A stretch of 64,000 nt of DNA from Perilla frutescens. Taxonomy: Eukaryota > Streptophyta > Magnoliopsida > Lamiales > Lamiaceae. Position numbers and translations under genes: made by a program. The notes under the pieces are model-generated. The model saw only the letters and a list, made by a program, of their open reading frames with translations. It ran no database searches and was not told where the DNA came from. The stretch lies in the NCBI GenBank assembly GCA_026008535.1, contig BRKX01000013.1:58105726-58169725 (forward strand), read 5' to 3'. Of this stretch, positions 11,385 through 22,576 are shown one piece after another; the first letter of the stretch is position 1; every line of letters begins with the position of its first letter.

Positions 11385-12131
11385 TAGAGTTGTAAATGAA
11401 TAGAGCCGTTCGCGAGCTATTCAGAATTCGGTTCGAAAAAAGTCATTCGAAATTCGTTTGTTTTCTAAACGAGCTGAGCTCGAGTCTCGAATCGAGTTCG
11501 AACATAGCGGTATTCGTCTCGGCCAGCTCGCGAACATGTTCGAACTCGAGCTTAATCGAACATGTTCATGAATATTACTCCATCCGTCTCATTTTGATAG
11601 GCTGATTGAAGTTTTTCGCGGGGATTTAAAAAAGTATCGAGAAAGACAATTAATCAATAAATTTCGTAATATGTCCCTATTTAATTCTGTGATATTTAAT
11701 TAATGACTAATGTAAACATATTAAATAGGGGTATATATTAGTAAATTAGCTAAATATATATAGAAACATGCCTATATATCGGGACATACCAAAAAGGGAA
11801 AACAAGTCTATTAAAGTGGGACGGAGGGAGTATAAATATTTCAAACGGGTAAATAAAATAAGCTATTTTTTCAAACTCGAGTTCGAATATGTAAATTAAA
11901 CAAGCTTTTTTCCGAGCATTCCATCTTAGACTCGTTTAGTAAATTTTTGAGCATTTTAAGAGTCGAGCTCGAACCGAATTCAAACATGATAAATCTTTAT
12001 CGAACTGAGCTTAAACAAGAGGAAAAAAGCGCTCGATTCAAGCTTAAGTAGAGCCCGAGCTTAAATATTCTTTAACAAACCGAATTCGAACATTAGAGTG
12101 TTCGACCCGATTCAGTTCGTTTACCGCCATA
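11385..12131. mobile_element. hAT-type MITE, family H, copy 2, interrupted
   Basis: This is a reverse-oriented copy of the element at 9504-10027. It starts TAGAGTTGTAAATGAATAGA and ends near gttcgtttaccgccata. It shares the words for ttcgcgagct, ctaaacgagct, cgaacatgttcatgaat and aaatatttcaaacgggtaa. It is interrupted at 11578-11830 by a Stowaway-type MITE. No matching 8-bp flanks remain, so this copy is older or its borders have decayed. Confidence 0.82.
11578..11830. mobile_element. Stowaway-type MITE, family A, copy 2, nested
   Basis: The element is 253 bp with ends ctccatccgtctcattttg and gggacggagggag. It is flanked by TA at 11576-11577 and 11831-11832. Its body matches the element at 503-753 in order and orientation. 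Removing it restores the continuous family H sequence seen at about 9785-9825 (reverse strand), which shows it jumped into that element. Confidence 0.88.
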
Positions 12132-12327
12132 GCCATATGAATTACGATGTGATCGTCCAACAATAATAATTGGAATAATATACTCTAGCGTTGAAATTTA
12201 CCCCAGCCGGCCGGCCTACTTTAGATATAATAAACACATTATATTTAACTATTTGCATGACCCTAAATATTGACGCATGCACTTGTTATTATTTTATTTG
12301 AGCGACTCAAATATAGAATCTTTTCAC

Positions 12328-12375
<48 letters not shown>
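12328..12375. repeat. TTA microsatellite
   Basis: About 15 consecutive ATT/TTA units. Confidence 0.9.
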
Positions 12376-12378
<3 letters not shown>

Positions 12379-13256
12379 CAAACATACTTGAAAATCTTGA
12401 AATTTTAAAATATAACATGTTGGATTAGATCATAACACATTAAGTAAAGAGACATGATTTATATCATTTGTTTCAGCAATACAATTCTAAATCCGCTTCA
12501 AAACTCTCACCACTAAAATAAAAAAAACTTATATAACAATGAGTCTTACGCCCAATTTAGTAGTGTAGTAGGAATTTTGGATCATGATTTCATCTATGTA
12601 TAATTCTTTTGTGCAACTTTAATGGAAGTGTGAATATTTTTTTTTATTATTTTGAGACGTCCCACTCATCCCCACATAACTTTCAAAGATGAGCTAATAA
12701 TTTGACAATTGAATCTTGGAGCCGAAAATCTAGTAATTATAAAATTATAATAGATGAGCTGTCACAACTTGCCAATGGAGTGTTTGTTTAGTGTTGAAAA
12801 TGATGGGAGCGTTATTAATCAAGAAAATAGATGAATTGATCATTGAGGCGATCTTCATGATCAAGAATTTGGCAAAGCAAAGTGTTAATTAATGAAGTTG
12901 CATATATATATGATTGAAATTAAATGGCTATTGAAATTCAATCATTTTAATGTAGTTACGTTGAGTCCCTCAATCTCAATCATAATTTTGGATTAATGAA
13001 TGATGATGAGGGATTTGTTATTAATGCAAAGAAGCTATGTATGGTGATCACATAATGCAGAAAATAGAAAACACAACCTCCTAATATAGATGAAGAATGT
13101 CATAATGTTTGTTCGAACATTCTCTACCTGCAAGGTTGTCGAAGGTAGAAAGTTGCACATGAGAAACCAAATCTCGTCTGAAGTGACGGGTGCGGGTAAT
13201 GTGATTCAAGAATGTGTTGCATGTTCCGGACATCCAAAAGAATCTGATTTCACGAC

Positions 13257-14810
13257 TCATCTCAGTCTCCAAGCGGAGGTGGCGATGAGGGGCCTCGAAT
13301 GCCATCCCAGCATCAAACACCCGTTATTTTCATCGACTCTGTAACCCTCGCCGCCGCCGAACAACGCTAACAGCATGCTAGCCTGCTTGTAGGCGTTCGA
13401 GCCCAGGTGCACCGCCTCCAGCCCGGCCGCTCCGAATCTGGCTCGCCACTGAACCAACGACTCGTGCCGCTCCACCCGCTCCGCACCCTCACACGCCACC
13501 ACATTGCATATCTGTCTCCCCAGGTAAACCTCGCTCATCGCTCTGTCTTCCTCGCTGCCGCCGCCCCCGCCGCCGCAGCTCTCCAAGGAATCGAAAACAG
13601 TCGAGTAATAATGCAGAGCCTCCGTGAACCGGTCCAAGAAATCACTCCCGTTGTGATTCGCCTCCTGCTCCACCACCGTGAAGATTGCCGGCTTCACTTC
13701 TCTCACTACGTGCACCAGCACCTTCTCGACTGCCCCCGCCCTCGCTAGCAATGGATGCAGCTCGAAGATCGAATTCACGGCCACCGTCTCGCCTTCCCTC
13801 ACCCCGAGCAACGGCGCATTCAGATCGGCCAACGAATTCGCCGCCAATCCTCTGTATTCAAACTCAACATTGATCGTTTCCGCCAGCTGCGCCAACTTCC
13901 TCCCCACTTCCTGCAAATGGTCGGTGTTATCGTGAGACGGCGGCCCCACCGCCGTCAGCCGGAACTTGGGCGGCCCGCCGGGCCGCAACGCCAACGCTTG
14001 CAAAAGCGGCGGCCATTGCATCCCCTGTTTGATGCTGAAATCAATCACGTGAACTCGATTCTTACCGGCGAAGGCTTCGAGGATTGCTTGATTCGCGGTG
14101 AAATGAGCGAATTTGAGATAGGGGCAGCTCTCGTAGAAGTGCATTTGCAGCAAATCGGAATCCTGCGGCTGATTTGTGGGGTACAATCTGTAAATTCTCC
14201 GAGCTAAGGCTTCGGCAAAATAGGTCGCCACTTTCCGCATCGCCCCCGCCTGCGACACCGCTAAAAACCCTATGCTTTTGACGAGAGCCTCCGCCAATTT
14301 GAAATTCTGTTGCTGTACGGCCTCCGCGCAGGCCATCAACGAATGAACCAGCCTGATTCCCATCTCCTGCGACTGCGAGTCAACCAAGACGACAGGCCGC
14401 GCCGGCGAGAGTTTCAATTTCTTCGCCGCCGGCGCTCTGCTCGCGGCTTCTCCGGGGATGGCGGTGAGATCTGAATCCGACACCGTTCGATTGGTGGACG
14501 ATTCGAGGAAGGAGTCGAAATCCGGCATCGGATTGAGGCCGGAGATCATGGATTCCAGCCACGAGGAGAGATCGGAAGGGTTGTAGTGCGTGGTTTCGGA
14601 GGCGAGCTGCGAGAGGCCGTCTTGTTCGACGCTGCACATCACTTGCTCCAACTGCTCGATCTTTTGCGCCACCTCCGCCATGTCGGAGGACTTCACCTTG
14701 TACCCCAAAACGGCGAAGAGCTCGTCGTCATCGCACATCTTAGCTTTGCTGGAGGAGCTGCAGCTGCCGCTGCTCGAGAAATTCTCTTGATTCGTGGCCT
14801 CCCGTTTCAT
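13257..14810 (-). CDS. DELLA protein (GRAS family gibberellin-response repressor)
   Basis: This is a single-exon frame of 517 residues from the ATG at 14810. The frame stays open to an ATG at 14945, but MKRE is the usual DELLA start. DELLA proteins are nuclear repressors of gibberellin responses, destroyed when the hormone receptor GID1 binds their N-terminus and SCF-SLY1/GID2 ubiquitinates them. Residues 29-33 read DELFA, followed by VLGYKVKSSDMAEVAQK; residues 73-78 read TTHYNP. Next come a Ser/Thr-rich linker, a basic AAKKLKLSP stretch and the GRAS domain: leucine heptad repeats, VHVIDFSIKQGMQWPPLLQA (VHIID), FELHPLLAR, VEQEANHNGSDFLDRFTEAL and a C-terminal SAW motif (LIATSAWRLR). The signature motifs usually read DELLA and TVHYNP, so both are altered by one residue. 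The leader contains a long CT repeat (15069-15131). Confidence 0.95.
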   Translation of the reverse strand: MKREATNQENFSSSGSCSSSSKAKMCDDDELFAVLGYKVKSSDMAEVAQKIEQLEQVMCSVEQDGLSQLASETTHYNPSDLSSWLESMISGLNPMPDFDSFLESSTNRTVSDSDLTAIPGEAASRAPAAKKLKLSPARPVVLVDSQSQEMGIRLVHSLMACAEAVQQQNFKLAEALVKSIGFLAVSQAGAMRKVATYFAEALARRIYRLYPTNQPQDSDLLQMHFYESCPYLKFAHFTANQAILEAFAGKNRVHVIDFSIKQGMQWPPLLQALALRPGGPPKFRLTAVGPPSHDNTDHLQEVGRKLAQLAETINVEFEYRGLAANSLADLNAPLLGVREGETVAVNSIFELHPLLARAGAVEKVLVHVVREVKPAIFTVVEQEANHNGSDFLDRFTEALHYYSTVFDSLESCGGGGGGSEEDRAMSEVYLGRQICNVVACEGAERVERHESLVQWRARFGAAGLEAVHLGSNAYKQASMLLALFGGGEGYRVDENNGCLMLGWHSRPLIATSAWRLR

Positions 14811-15068
14811 CCTCTCTCTAGCTTTTTCTATCAAATCGGCGGCGAAGATAATTCTGGTGCGGTAACTGAAAACGGGCGGTGAAGAGTGAAGGGGAGAAGA
14901 GGAAGAAGATTCGGGGGATTGGAGAAGAGGTGCTTGGTTTTTCACATACGGCCTCTGGTTGTGAGTAGTTCAGACTTCAGAGAGAGAAAGAGAGAAACAC
15001 TGTGTGTGTGTGGTGTGTTGGATAGAGAGAGAAACTGATTCTATTGGGGACTACAATAATAGTTGTAC

Positions 15069-15087
15069 GAATAAGAGAGAGAGTGAG

Positions 15088-15131
<44 letters not shown>
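15069..15131. repeat. GA/CT repeat in DELLA 5' leader
   Basis: About 28 GA units are slightly interrupted near the left end. On the DELLA strand this is a CT-rich tract 260-320 bases upstream of the start codon, a common feature of plant leaders and core promoters. Confidence 0.85.
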
Positions 15132-15132
<1 letters not shown>

Positions 15133-15173
15133 GCTCGTGAAGGTGGGGCACTCGGGCGCGACATTCAACACTG

Positions 15174-15175
15174 AA

Positions 15176-15210
<35 letters not shown>
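15174..15210. repeat. TTA microsatellite
   Basis: About 12 ATT units, upstream of the DELLA leader. Confidence 0.9.
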
Positions 15211-15339
15211 GATAATAAGATGAAATTTGCCTTTTCCACTTTTTACTCCCAGTAAAAAATTTAAAACAAGAATATATTCACAATTATTTCATTCATCCTA
15301 ATTGATAATTGACAAAAGAAAAAAAATAAAACAAAGTAT

Positions 15340-15840
15340 TGGTCAATTTTGATTAGACATTAAAGTATGGTCCGATGCATTTGGTTCTTTAAATTATTTT
15401 AAATGATTCAAATAAATATTTTGGACAAAACTCTTAATTTATTGTTAGTAATTAATATTAATTAAATATGCAAAAATGTTTACAATCTAATTTCGAGTAA
15501 TTCGGACAATACTATCGTGCAGTATTGGAGATGGTTGGAAATCTCTTACGCATTCCTTTGATGGTATCCTCAATTTGTCAATTAAATGTCAGATAATGGA
15601 GTAATCGGACTGATAAAATTCGGAGGTGAAAATTTATATTCATGGCTTAGACTTAAAATTTCGACATTGATTCAACATCGAATATCAAAATTGAATTAGG
15701 GGCTTGAAACTACGAAGTGTGGCCTACATAATCATAATTTCAATTTTTTCAATAGATAGTTATAGATCATACAATTTTAGCCTCAAATTACACCACCAAA
15801 ATTTGCATATTTAATTAACCTTAATTATTAACGGAAAAAC

Positions 15841-15922
<82 letters not shown>

Positions 15923-16075
15923 GATGAAATAGATTAATTGGGTCATTTAAAATAGTTTAAGGGACCGATTGAGTCATTAAAAATAGTTTAAATGACTGAA
16001 TGAATCGAGTCATATTTTTAATATCTAATCGACAGTGAGTCAATATCTTAATTGTATTTTTGTATCTTTTCCCTT
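15340..16075. repeat. dispersed repeat, family C, copy 2
   Basis: This is related to 5430-5960 over most of its length and is enlarged by a long ATT microsatellite at 15838-15924. Close to the right end it contains a local duplication of the words agtttaa-ggac/tgact-gattgagtca. It has no coding capacity. Confidence 0.45.
15838..15924. repeat. long TTA microsatellite
   Basis: About 28 uninterrupted ATT units sit inside the family C repeat. It is the longest trinucleotide array in the window. Confidence 0.92.
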
Positions 16076-16319
16076 GATAATTTTGTTCAAGATATGTCAA
16101 AGGTAACGTGTCTCTTTTTTATAGTAATTGTTTTTCATGCTTCAAATTCAATTTAATTTCAAAATATTTTGTTGTTTTCTTATCTCATTAGTATCTCTCG
16201 ATTTTAATTTATTTTTGGTAGAGGGTAGTTTAATTAATTATTCAACTAAGGGTTGATAAATCTTAATTTGCTTTAGAAGTCGGTTCACTAGCAATAATTA
16301 GAAATTGTCTTCTTTTTTT

Positions 16320-16395
16320 TACTCACACACCCGACATGTGGTATTGAGGAGATTTGAACCCGTGATTTTTGGTCATCCCCGTCGGGACACTAGAA
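16320..16395 (-). mobile_element. SINE-like fragment
   Basis: Read on the minus strand, the sequence contains a polymerase III B-box-like word (cacgggttcaaatctcc) and then caataccacatgtcgggtgtgt. The same arrangement recurs in better form at 53050-53160. The A-box side is incomplete, so this is a fragment at most. Confidence 0.4.
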
Positions 16396-17019
16396 ATTGT
16401 CTTGTTACATTATGAATTATAAAAATGTGCCAAAGAAGGTTAAATTCTGCTTAGTTATATTAAGTCAACTGTCTATAGTTAAATAAAATCCTTAAAAACT
16501 GAAGAAATAAAAATGATAATAGCTTCTAAGCATAGTATAATAGGATGTAGATTAGCTCTATTAAATTTTAAATAAGGCTATTCATTGACAATTTTACATT
16601 ATTTACGACTTAATTAATTGGCTCCATTTTCATTTATGTCTCCCATCAATTACTGAAATTGATAAATACACATCATGATCAGCACAGTAGCTACGCATTG
16701 GAAATTATCCAAATATATTGATCAATTAATAAAACTAACAAATGCCAAAAAAAAATCATTATTTTTTTTTAATTAGAAAAGCTAACATATCAACAAATGA
16801 ATTTTTTTTATTTTATTTTTAAAAATTTATGAAATCCATAATCGAAACAGTTGATCAGTTAGGTTAATTCTTTTATTCCTGTTAATTAAATAATGGCTAC
16901 ATCAATTCTAAATAACTTAATCTGAAGTTAAAAAAATAGGTTAATTAGTGCAATTCGATACCATTAATTAACCGCAGATGAAATTCTCTATTTCAAATTT
17001 TGTGCTCCAATTCGTATTC

Positions 17020-17340
17020 TACGATCAAATTTATAAATTTTTCTTCCATTTTTTCGTAAATTTTAATTCTTTATATTTTAGTTTAATTTTATGACTATTT
17101 TCAGGATTCATTTCATCCAATTAGAGTTTATAATTATTTTTTAATATTTAATTTTCAAAAAAATGATTATTTCAAAAATATGATTTATAATTTTTTAAAT
17201 TTCAATCTTTTGTTGATAAATGTTATAATTAATTTTTATCTTCATAATATCTATTGTTAAAGTTATAAATTATGTTATAATTAATTTTTATCTTCATAAT
17301 ATCTATTATTAAAGTTATAAATTTAATCGTTGAACACAAA
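17020..17340. mobile_element. AT-rich MITE, family B, copy 1
   Basis: The core words ttagtttaattttatga, ccaattagagtttataatt, ttttttaatatttaatttt and ttataattaatttttat occur in the same order as in the copies at 37225-37595 and 48538-48911. The inverted ends are poor here. A 55-base stretch (ttataattaatttttatctt...) is repeated in tandem near 17224-17325. Confidence 0.55.
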
Positions 17341-18023
17341 CTGAAACACCTTTAGAATAGAGTATCACCAACTTTAGAATAGAGTATCACATCTAATCAA
17401 CTGATACTACTAAAAGATTAAAATATAGGAAAGATTGTGACAAGTGCAGTTAAATAAAATTATGTGATTTAGGGAAAAAGTTTTGAGAAATTCTAGGCGA
17501 ATTGCACTGAGGCTGAGGTTGAGAATTTTTCCGATGCAATTTTTTTTTATTGTTTTCAATTTACCCAAGAGATGCTTGCGTATGATAAATCATTATTTAT
17601 TTCTAGTTGTCACGTACTTGTATATTTTAACAATGCAGCTTTATTCTTGATTAATTAATTAAAAATTCAAGATACAATTTGTGTTTAGTTTCATCACAAC
17701 TTTGAAATTCAAATGAAACAACTTTCATTGTTTGAGCTTCATTCTTGCTCAACCCAAAATCTCAAAGTCAAAATAAATAAATAAACTCCCATCATATCTA
17801 TGAGATTTAATTACTTCAATATTGTCAATGAATTGTTTGGTTAAGTGAAGAATTGATAATAGCTTGAAAGTGACACCTTTTAATGCAAAATAGAAAATAA
17901 AAAGACTATATAGTTAGCATGCATATTTCCCAATAGTTTTATTAGGGATTTTTATTTAATTAATATGATATTATTTGCGAATAATGCACTTGAGATAATT
18001 TTCACTCATGTACAAAAATTATA

Positions 18024-18295
18024 CTCCCTCCATCCCATTTATATAGTCCATTTTATCCTCGCACGTAAATTAAAAATATTTATGAAAATAAGATATTAAA
18101 GCTTAACTTCCATTATTACCCTTATTTAAGATTAATGACTCTAAAAAATTGAAGTAGTTGAGTTTTAATTTCCAATACAAACCAAGGGTATCTTTGTATA
18201 TTACCATGATAATTGATACTGTTTATAGTTATGAGACTATATAATTGAGACACCTCAAAATACTAATAGGAACTATATAAATAGGACGGAGGGAG
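18024..18295. mobile_element. Stowaway-type MITE, family D, copy 1
   Basis: The ends are ctccctccatcccatttata and ataggacggagggag, flanked by TA (18022-18023 and 18296-18297). The body differs from family A and matches the element at 59630-59903 in reverse orientation, sharing words such as tatttatgaaaataagatat, taaagctta and actatataattgagacacctc. Confidence 0.82.
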
Positions 18296-18474
18296 TAGTA
18301 TTTAATCTTTTCTTTGGACGTCGAAGTAAATTATTGCCTTTAATTTTTTTTTTAATATAAAATTTACTCGTACTCTACTTCTTCCTTTTCTTTTTATCTC
18401 ATTAGTTATATGACTTATATCACACCATAGATTCTTCTAAATTTCATAATTAAAAACTGATTCTTAATAATAAT

Positions 18475-20196
18475 TGTAGAGGGTAAATTTCTACAATTAT
18501 TTTTGTACTAAGTTCGGGCTCTGGCGACCGATAAGATTTCGTAAGACTAAAGAATAAAGTTGAATGAGATCGATGAAGGAATGATCGGGTGTGTAAAGGA
18601 TCAAAATTCTTTATTTAGTCGAAGTTTACTTAGTAGTTTCGATATTGCTTGCCCCTTCTTCTTTATCCCTTAGCGATTTATATAGGATGAAGCCGCAACC
18701 CCTTTCTGATTTTTAAGGGATTCCCCAATATTTTGGGGATAGCCTCTTATCCCCTTAAGGGTTTTTGACTGAGTCCGCTTACCTCCAATGTATCTTTGAC
18801 CCGGTCTCATTGTTCGAACTCTGCCTAAGCTTGCCCTCTACGTTATATCTTCACCCTCTCAAACTTTGGTTCCTTTGACCTCCGCACTCTGGGCTTCGGC
18901 ACTTATCCGCTAGGCCCTGAGACCCTCGGGCGAATATGGGCCTTATTATTGGGCTTTAACGAAAATAGACCTTTACAATTAGCCTCTCATTACATGAGGC
19001 TCGAGAATCGGGGATCATGTAATGAATGTCGTCATAATACAGAGGGACGGTCGTAATCTATTTCGGATGATCATAAAGCCCCAAGTCTGAGGATGAGTCG
19101 ACGATATTTGTAAATGACCAAAAAATCGAACCTCTGAAGGTTCCAAACTTTGAGGAGAGGTTTTGGGAAACTGTAGAGGTCGTGAGAGCAGATCCCGAGA
19201 GGCTCCAGACCCGAATGAAGGTCCTGGAGAGCTGAAGAGGTCGTGAAGACAGACCCCAAGAGGCTCCAGACCCGAATGAAGGTCCTGGGGAGCTGAAGAG
19301 GTCGTGAAAGCAGACCCCGAGAGGCTCCAGACCCGAATGAAGGTCCTGGGGAGCTGAAGAGTCATGAAAGCAGACCCCGAGAGGCTCCAGACCCGAATGA
19401 AGGTCCTGGGGTAAAGCAGTCTTTTTAAATCCTTCTTACCGACTTTTCGTCTTCTCCTATAACCCTAGCTGTCCAATCCGCAAGATGTGTGGTTCAGATT
19501 TACTTAATTTCGGTACTTTTAAATATAGATTGTCTAACTCTTCCCTCCTTATTCTCATTCGAAAACGCTAGATTCCAGATTTGATTAATCCAACTCTTTC
19601 GAAGATTTTGCTTGTGAATTTTTCCCTAAATCTCGCGCGCCTCCCTTCTTCCCGGAGTCCAAGATTCTACCGCGTCTGACGGAATTTCAACTTTCCATGT
19701 TACTCCTTAACTCCCTCTCTCATTTTCTTGAGGATTCTTGGGCTGATGCTTAGTTAGGGTTTTTCTTTAATAGTTAGAGAAGTAGGAGATTTTGGGCTTG
19801 GTTTTCTGTGGATTCCGTATAAATAGATTTGGTGGAGGTTTTTAGAATTATTGTCGACTATTATTGTCGTAAATTTTTCGAATCACGAACGCTCGCATAA
19901 ATTACTATTCACAGGTTTTTCCTTTACGATTTTCAATCACAGGACTCCTGTAGAGGTCAGAATAAAATTCTGAAAGCATCAACAACTCCATTTAGGTTGT
20001 TACATTCCAAAAAAGACCAATATTGACTATCTTCCGACAGCAAACGCAAAATCTCATAATCGATTTTCACATAAAATACACGAAAAGATCGCGACTTACA
20101 TCTGTTTTACTTTATTTTAGCTCCAATTATTTTCTTTAGTCTTCTAAATAAATTTAGAAAACTTCTTAAGATATTCTGAAATTCTGGGATGTTACA
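18475..20196. mobile_element. candidate solo LTR or LTR remnant
   Basis: The right border reads on the minus strand as TGTAACATCCCAGAATTT, the usual start of many plant gypsy-type LTRs, and the left border begins with TG. The block has a base composition unlike its AT-rich flanks, a 61-bp tandem repeat, and a TATA-like word tataaatagattt at about 19819. Flanks ataat and ataac are similar but not identical, so no target duplication is proven. No gag or pol coding sequence is present. The borders are tentative, and the TATA-like word faces the plus strand, which disagrees with the minus-strand LTR start. Confidence 0.35.
19176..19411. repeat. 61-bp tandem repeat, four copies
   Basis: Units begin with gaggctccagacccgaatga at 19198, 19260, 19321 and 19381, a spacing of 60-62 bases. 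The last three are nearly identical. They are GC-richer than the flanks and sit inside the candidate LTR. Both strands show open frames across the array only because its sequence repeats. Confidence 0.9.
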
Positions 20197-21436
20197 ATAA
20201 CTAAATCAAGATATATGCATTTTCCCCTTTTGATAATTGAAGTTCATGGTTTATTGGTTAATTTTTTTCATTCTATTGTTACTTCTCATAAGTGGGGCTT
20301 TGGTGGTATGCACCATTGTACCTTGATATATATCACTCTTTAAATCAGCTTAGTTATATCATATTGGACATCTTATATTTTCTCATATCTCTTATACTTG
20401 CCCTATGTTAACAGTTGTGTCATAATTCCATTGATAAGATGATCTTTAATTGGTCATAATTATATATATTTTCTTCTTTGCATTTTCATATTTTGTTTAG
20501 GATGGTAACTTATAACCTTGAAACTGTATCATTGGTTGTCATGTTTCACTAATAATATTCATTTGCTTCAAGTAGTTTGTTTTGATGATTGAATGATGTT
20601 CTAAACATAATATTTTATGTTGCTGCATGATTACATTTTTTTTTTCAAATATTATTTTGGGATATTATTTCTCGTGTTTCAACTATATGCCCTCACATCA
20701 ATTAATTTATAAAGACAACCTATTGAGGATATGTCAAAATTGTCAGTATGTATGGATTTGCACTTCCATGCATCTTTCAATACTGTAGTATCCATAAATG
20801 GGGATATCGATAATGATTTTTTAGTTACTTGATGGAATTTTTATAATGGTTTTTGCTCTTCTATGAATCCTTATATAATGTAGTATCCATAAATGGTTTT
20901 TTATAATGATATCGATAATGATTTTTTAGTTACTTGATTATAACTAACCATCCTCTCTTTTTTTTTGGAAAAATGGAGATCAAAACCGTCCAACTGGCAT
21001 TTACTTCACGTGGTTATTATATTTCAAGATGCAAGTTTAAGTGATCTGATATTATAATCAATTAGCTTTTTTGTAATGCTTTTGAAATATTTATTTAATT
21101 AGTTCCGGTTTCTCCTATACACTCATTGTGTGTTTGCATGCAATAGGCTTTCCGTAATTTTTTTAAATATATTATCTTAAATTAGTTAATTCGTTAACTA
21201 TATAATTAAAAATATAATTTATCTTCAATGTTTGTATATTTTATGTTATTATATTGAAAGAGAAAATTTTATCTTTTGCCCTCAAAAAAAGATGTAAAAA
21301 AACAATAATTTATCTTTAATGTTTAATGTGTTTAAAATAAATAAAGTTTGTTCAAATAAATTTTAAAAGAAGTATTCTTGGATGAATTTTGACCCATCAA
21401 ACCATCTAAACAGAAAATATTCAAATATGAAATGGT

Positions 21437-21463
21437 CCGTGCACCGCACGGGGGTCAATCTAG
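21437..21463 (+). mobile_element. Helitron-like 3' terminus
   Basis: A GC-rich hairpin (CCGTGC-acc-GCACGG, 21437-21451) is followed eight bases later by CTAG and then T, matching the Helitron 3' signature of a hairpin about ten bases before CTRR-T. Sequence to the left (from about 20200) may be the body, including a duplicated word tatcgataatgattttttag (near 20805 and 20910). The 5' end was not found. Confidence 0.5.
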
Positions 21464-21464
21464 T

Positions 21465-21842
21465 ATTTGTGTATATTAATTAAGAAGTATTAATTGAAAA
21501 TGGGCCTAACAAAAGGCCGAAAATTATCCTTTAAAAGGATAGAATTATTGGGATTGCTTGAAATATTTTTCAGTTCAAATTGTCAATTAAAAATAATTTT
21601 GTTAGGAAGTCAATTGAAATTCGAGTTGGATCATCTTGGTACCAAAATGATCCCATTAATCTCTATTTATATAATATGCATTCTAATTTTAATTAGAATA
21701 CCCAACTATGGCCGATACTTTTCTAAGTCTTATAGTGCCTCTAAGGCCATAATTTAACTAATCCAAAAATAATTTGGATTCTAATTTCATAAAATTTCTC
21801 ACTATATAATAAAATTAATTGCTATATTTTCGGGGTGTTACA
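21465..21842 (-). mobile_element. possible LTR terminal fragment
   Basis: Read on the minus strand from 21842, the block starts TGTAACACCCCGAAAATATAG, a typical gypsy-type LTR start. It resembles the border at 20196 in its first dozen bases. It has no coding sequence, and the other end is undefined because it abuts the Helitron-like terminus. Confidence 0.35.
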
Positions 21843-22576
21843 GTTCGATCGGCAGCTGCACATCACCCCTGTTGTGCATATCTAAGCCGTAAACTATGCT
21901 ATTTTGATATAGTTTTTTTTCCCATTGTTCTTGAAATACCAGAAGATACTATAAAATCAATAACTAAAATAAAAACTATATTTAAAAATTAAAATTAGTT
22001 TTAAATCATAATTATTATATAGTTAATCCCAAAAAAATGATTAACTAAAAAAGTAGCCATAATCATGAAAATACAACCCTAATAAAATTAATAATTTCAA
22101 AATAATATTCAATATATTAAAAATGATAAGATATGAAGGAGAAACAAACATTAAAAAATAAAAGAAAAATTGAAATAAAAATAGAAAAAAGAAGAAAATC
22201 AAACAAAACATTGACCTTTGAGTGCATACCTTTATGTGTTGTGTCAAAATGCACAAGAGAAGATCATCTTCCACCATTTAGTGGTCAACTACTATCACAC
22301 TCATACTTCTTCATTTTCACATATTTTAATTTATTAAAAAAACTACTACTGTAATTTTGTGTAATATTTTTCGGCCGATAAAACAAGTACTCCTACATAT
22401 GAATTGTAATCATATATATGTGAAACTTGACAAATTTGACCACAATTGATAATTTTGTTGATTTTATTTTTAACCTATTAATATATATACTCTTCCATTT
22501 CAAAATGATTGTTGTTTTAGAAGTTTTATGTAGAATTAAAAAATAATTTTTTAACTAAGGTGCCCCTCCCTCCTAT

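Larger units (their letters stand above)
8880..13256. other. intergenic, transposon-rich
   Basis: From 8880 to about 9330 is the probable promoter and leader of the DUF7054-like gene. It is followed by a hAT-type MITE, AT-rich DNA, a second hAT-type MITE split by a Stowaway-type element, and a TTA microsatellite. From about 13080 to 13256 is the probable 3' region of the DELLA gene. No further gene is seen. Confidence 0.6.

Noticed and set aside
13407..14882. Several long plus-strand frames opposite the DELLA gene
   Set aside because: They are shadows of a GC-rich coding exon, with no recognisable domains and low-complexity Arg/Pro-rich translations.
19015..19365. 116-residue minus-strand frame with repeated peptide
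   Set aside because: The frame is open only because it runs through the 61-bp tandem repeat. It has no start context or domain.
18475..20196. A complete LTR retrotransposon
   Set aside because: No gag, protease, reverse transcriptase or integrase frame is present within or beside the block, and no matching second LTR was found.
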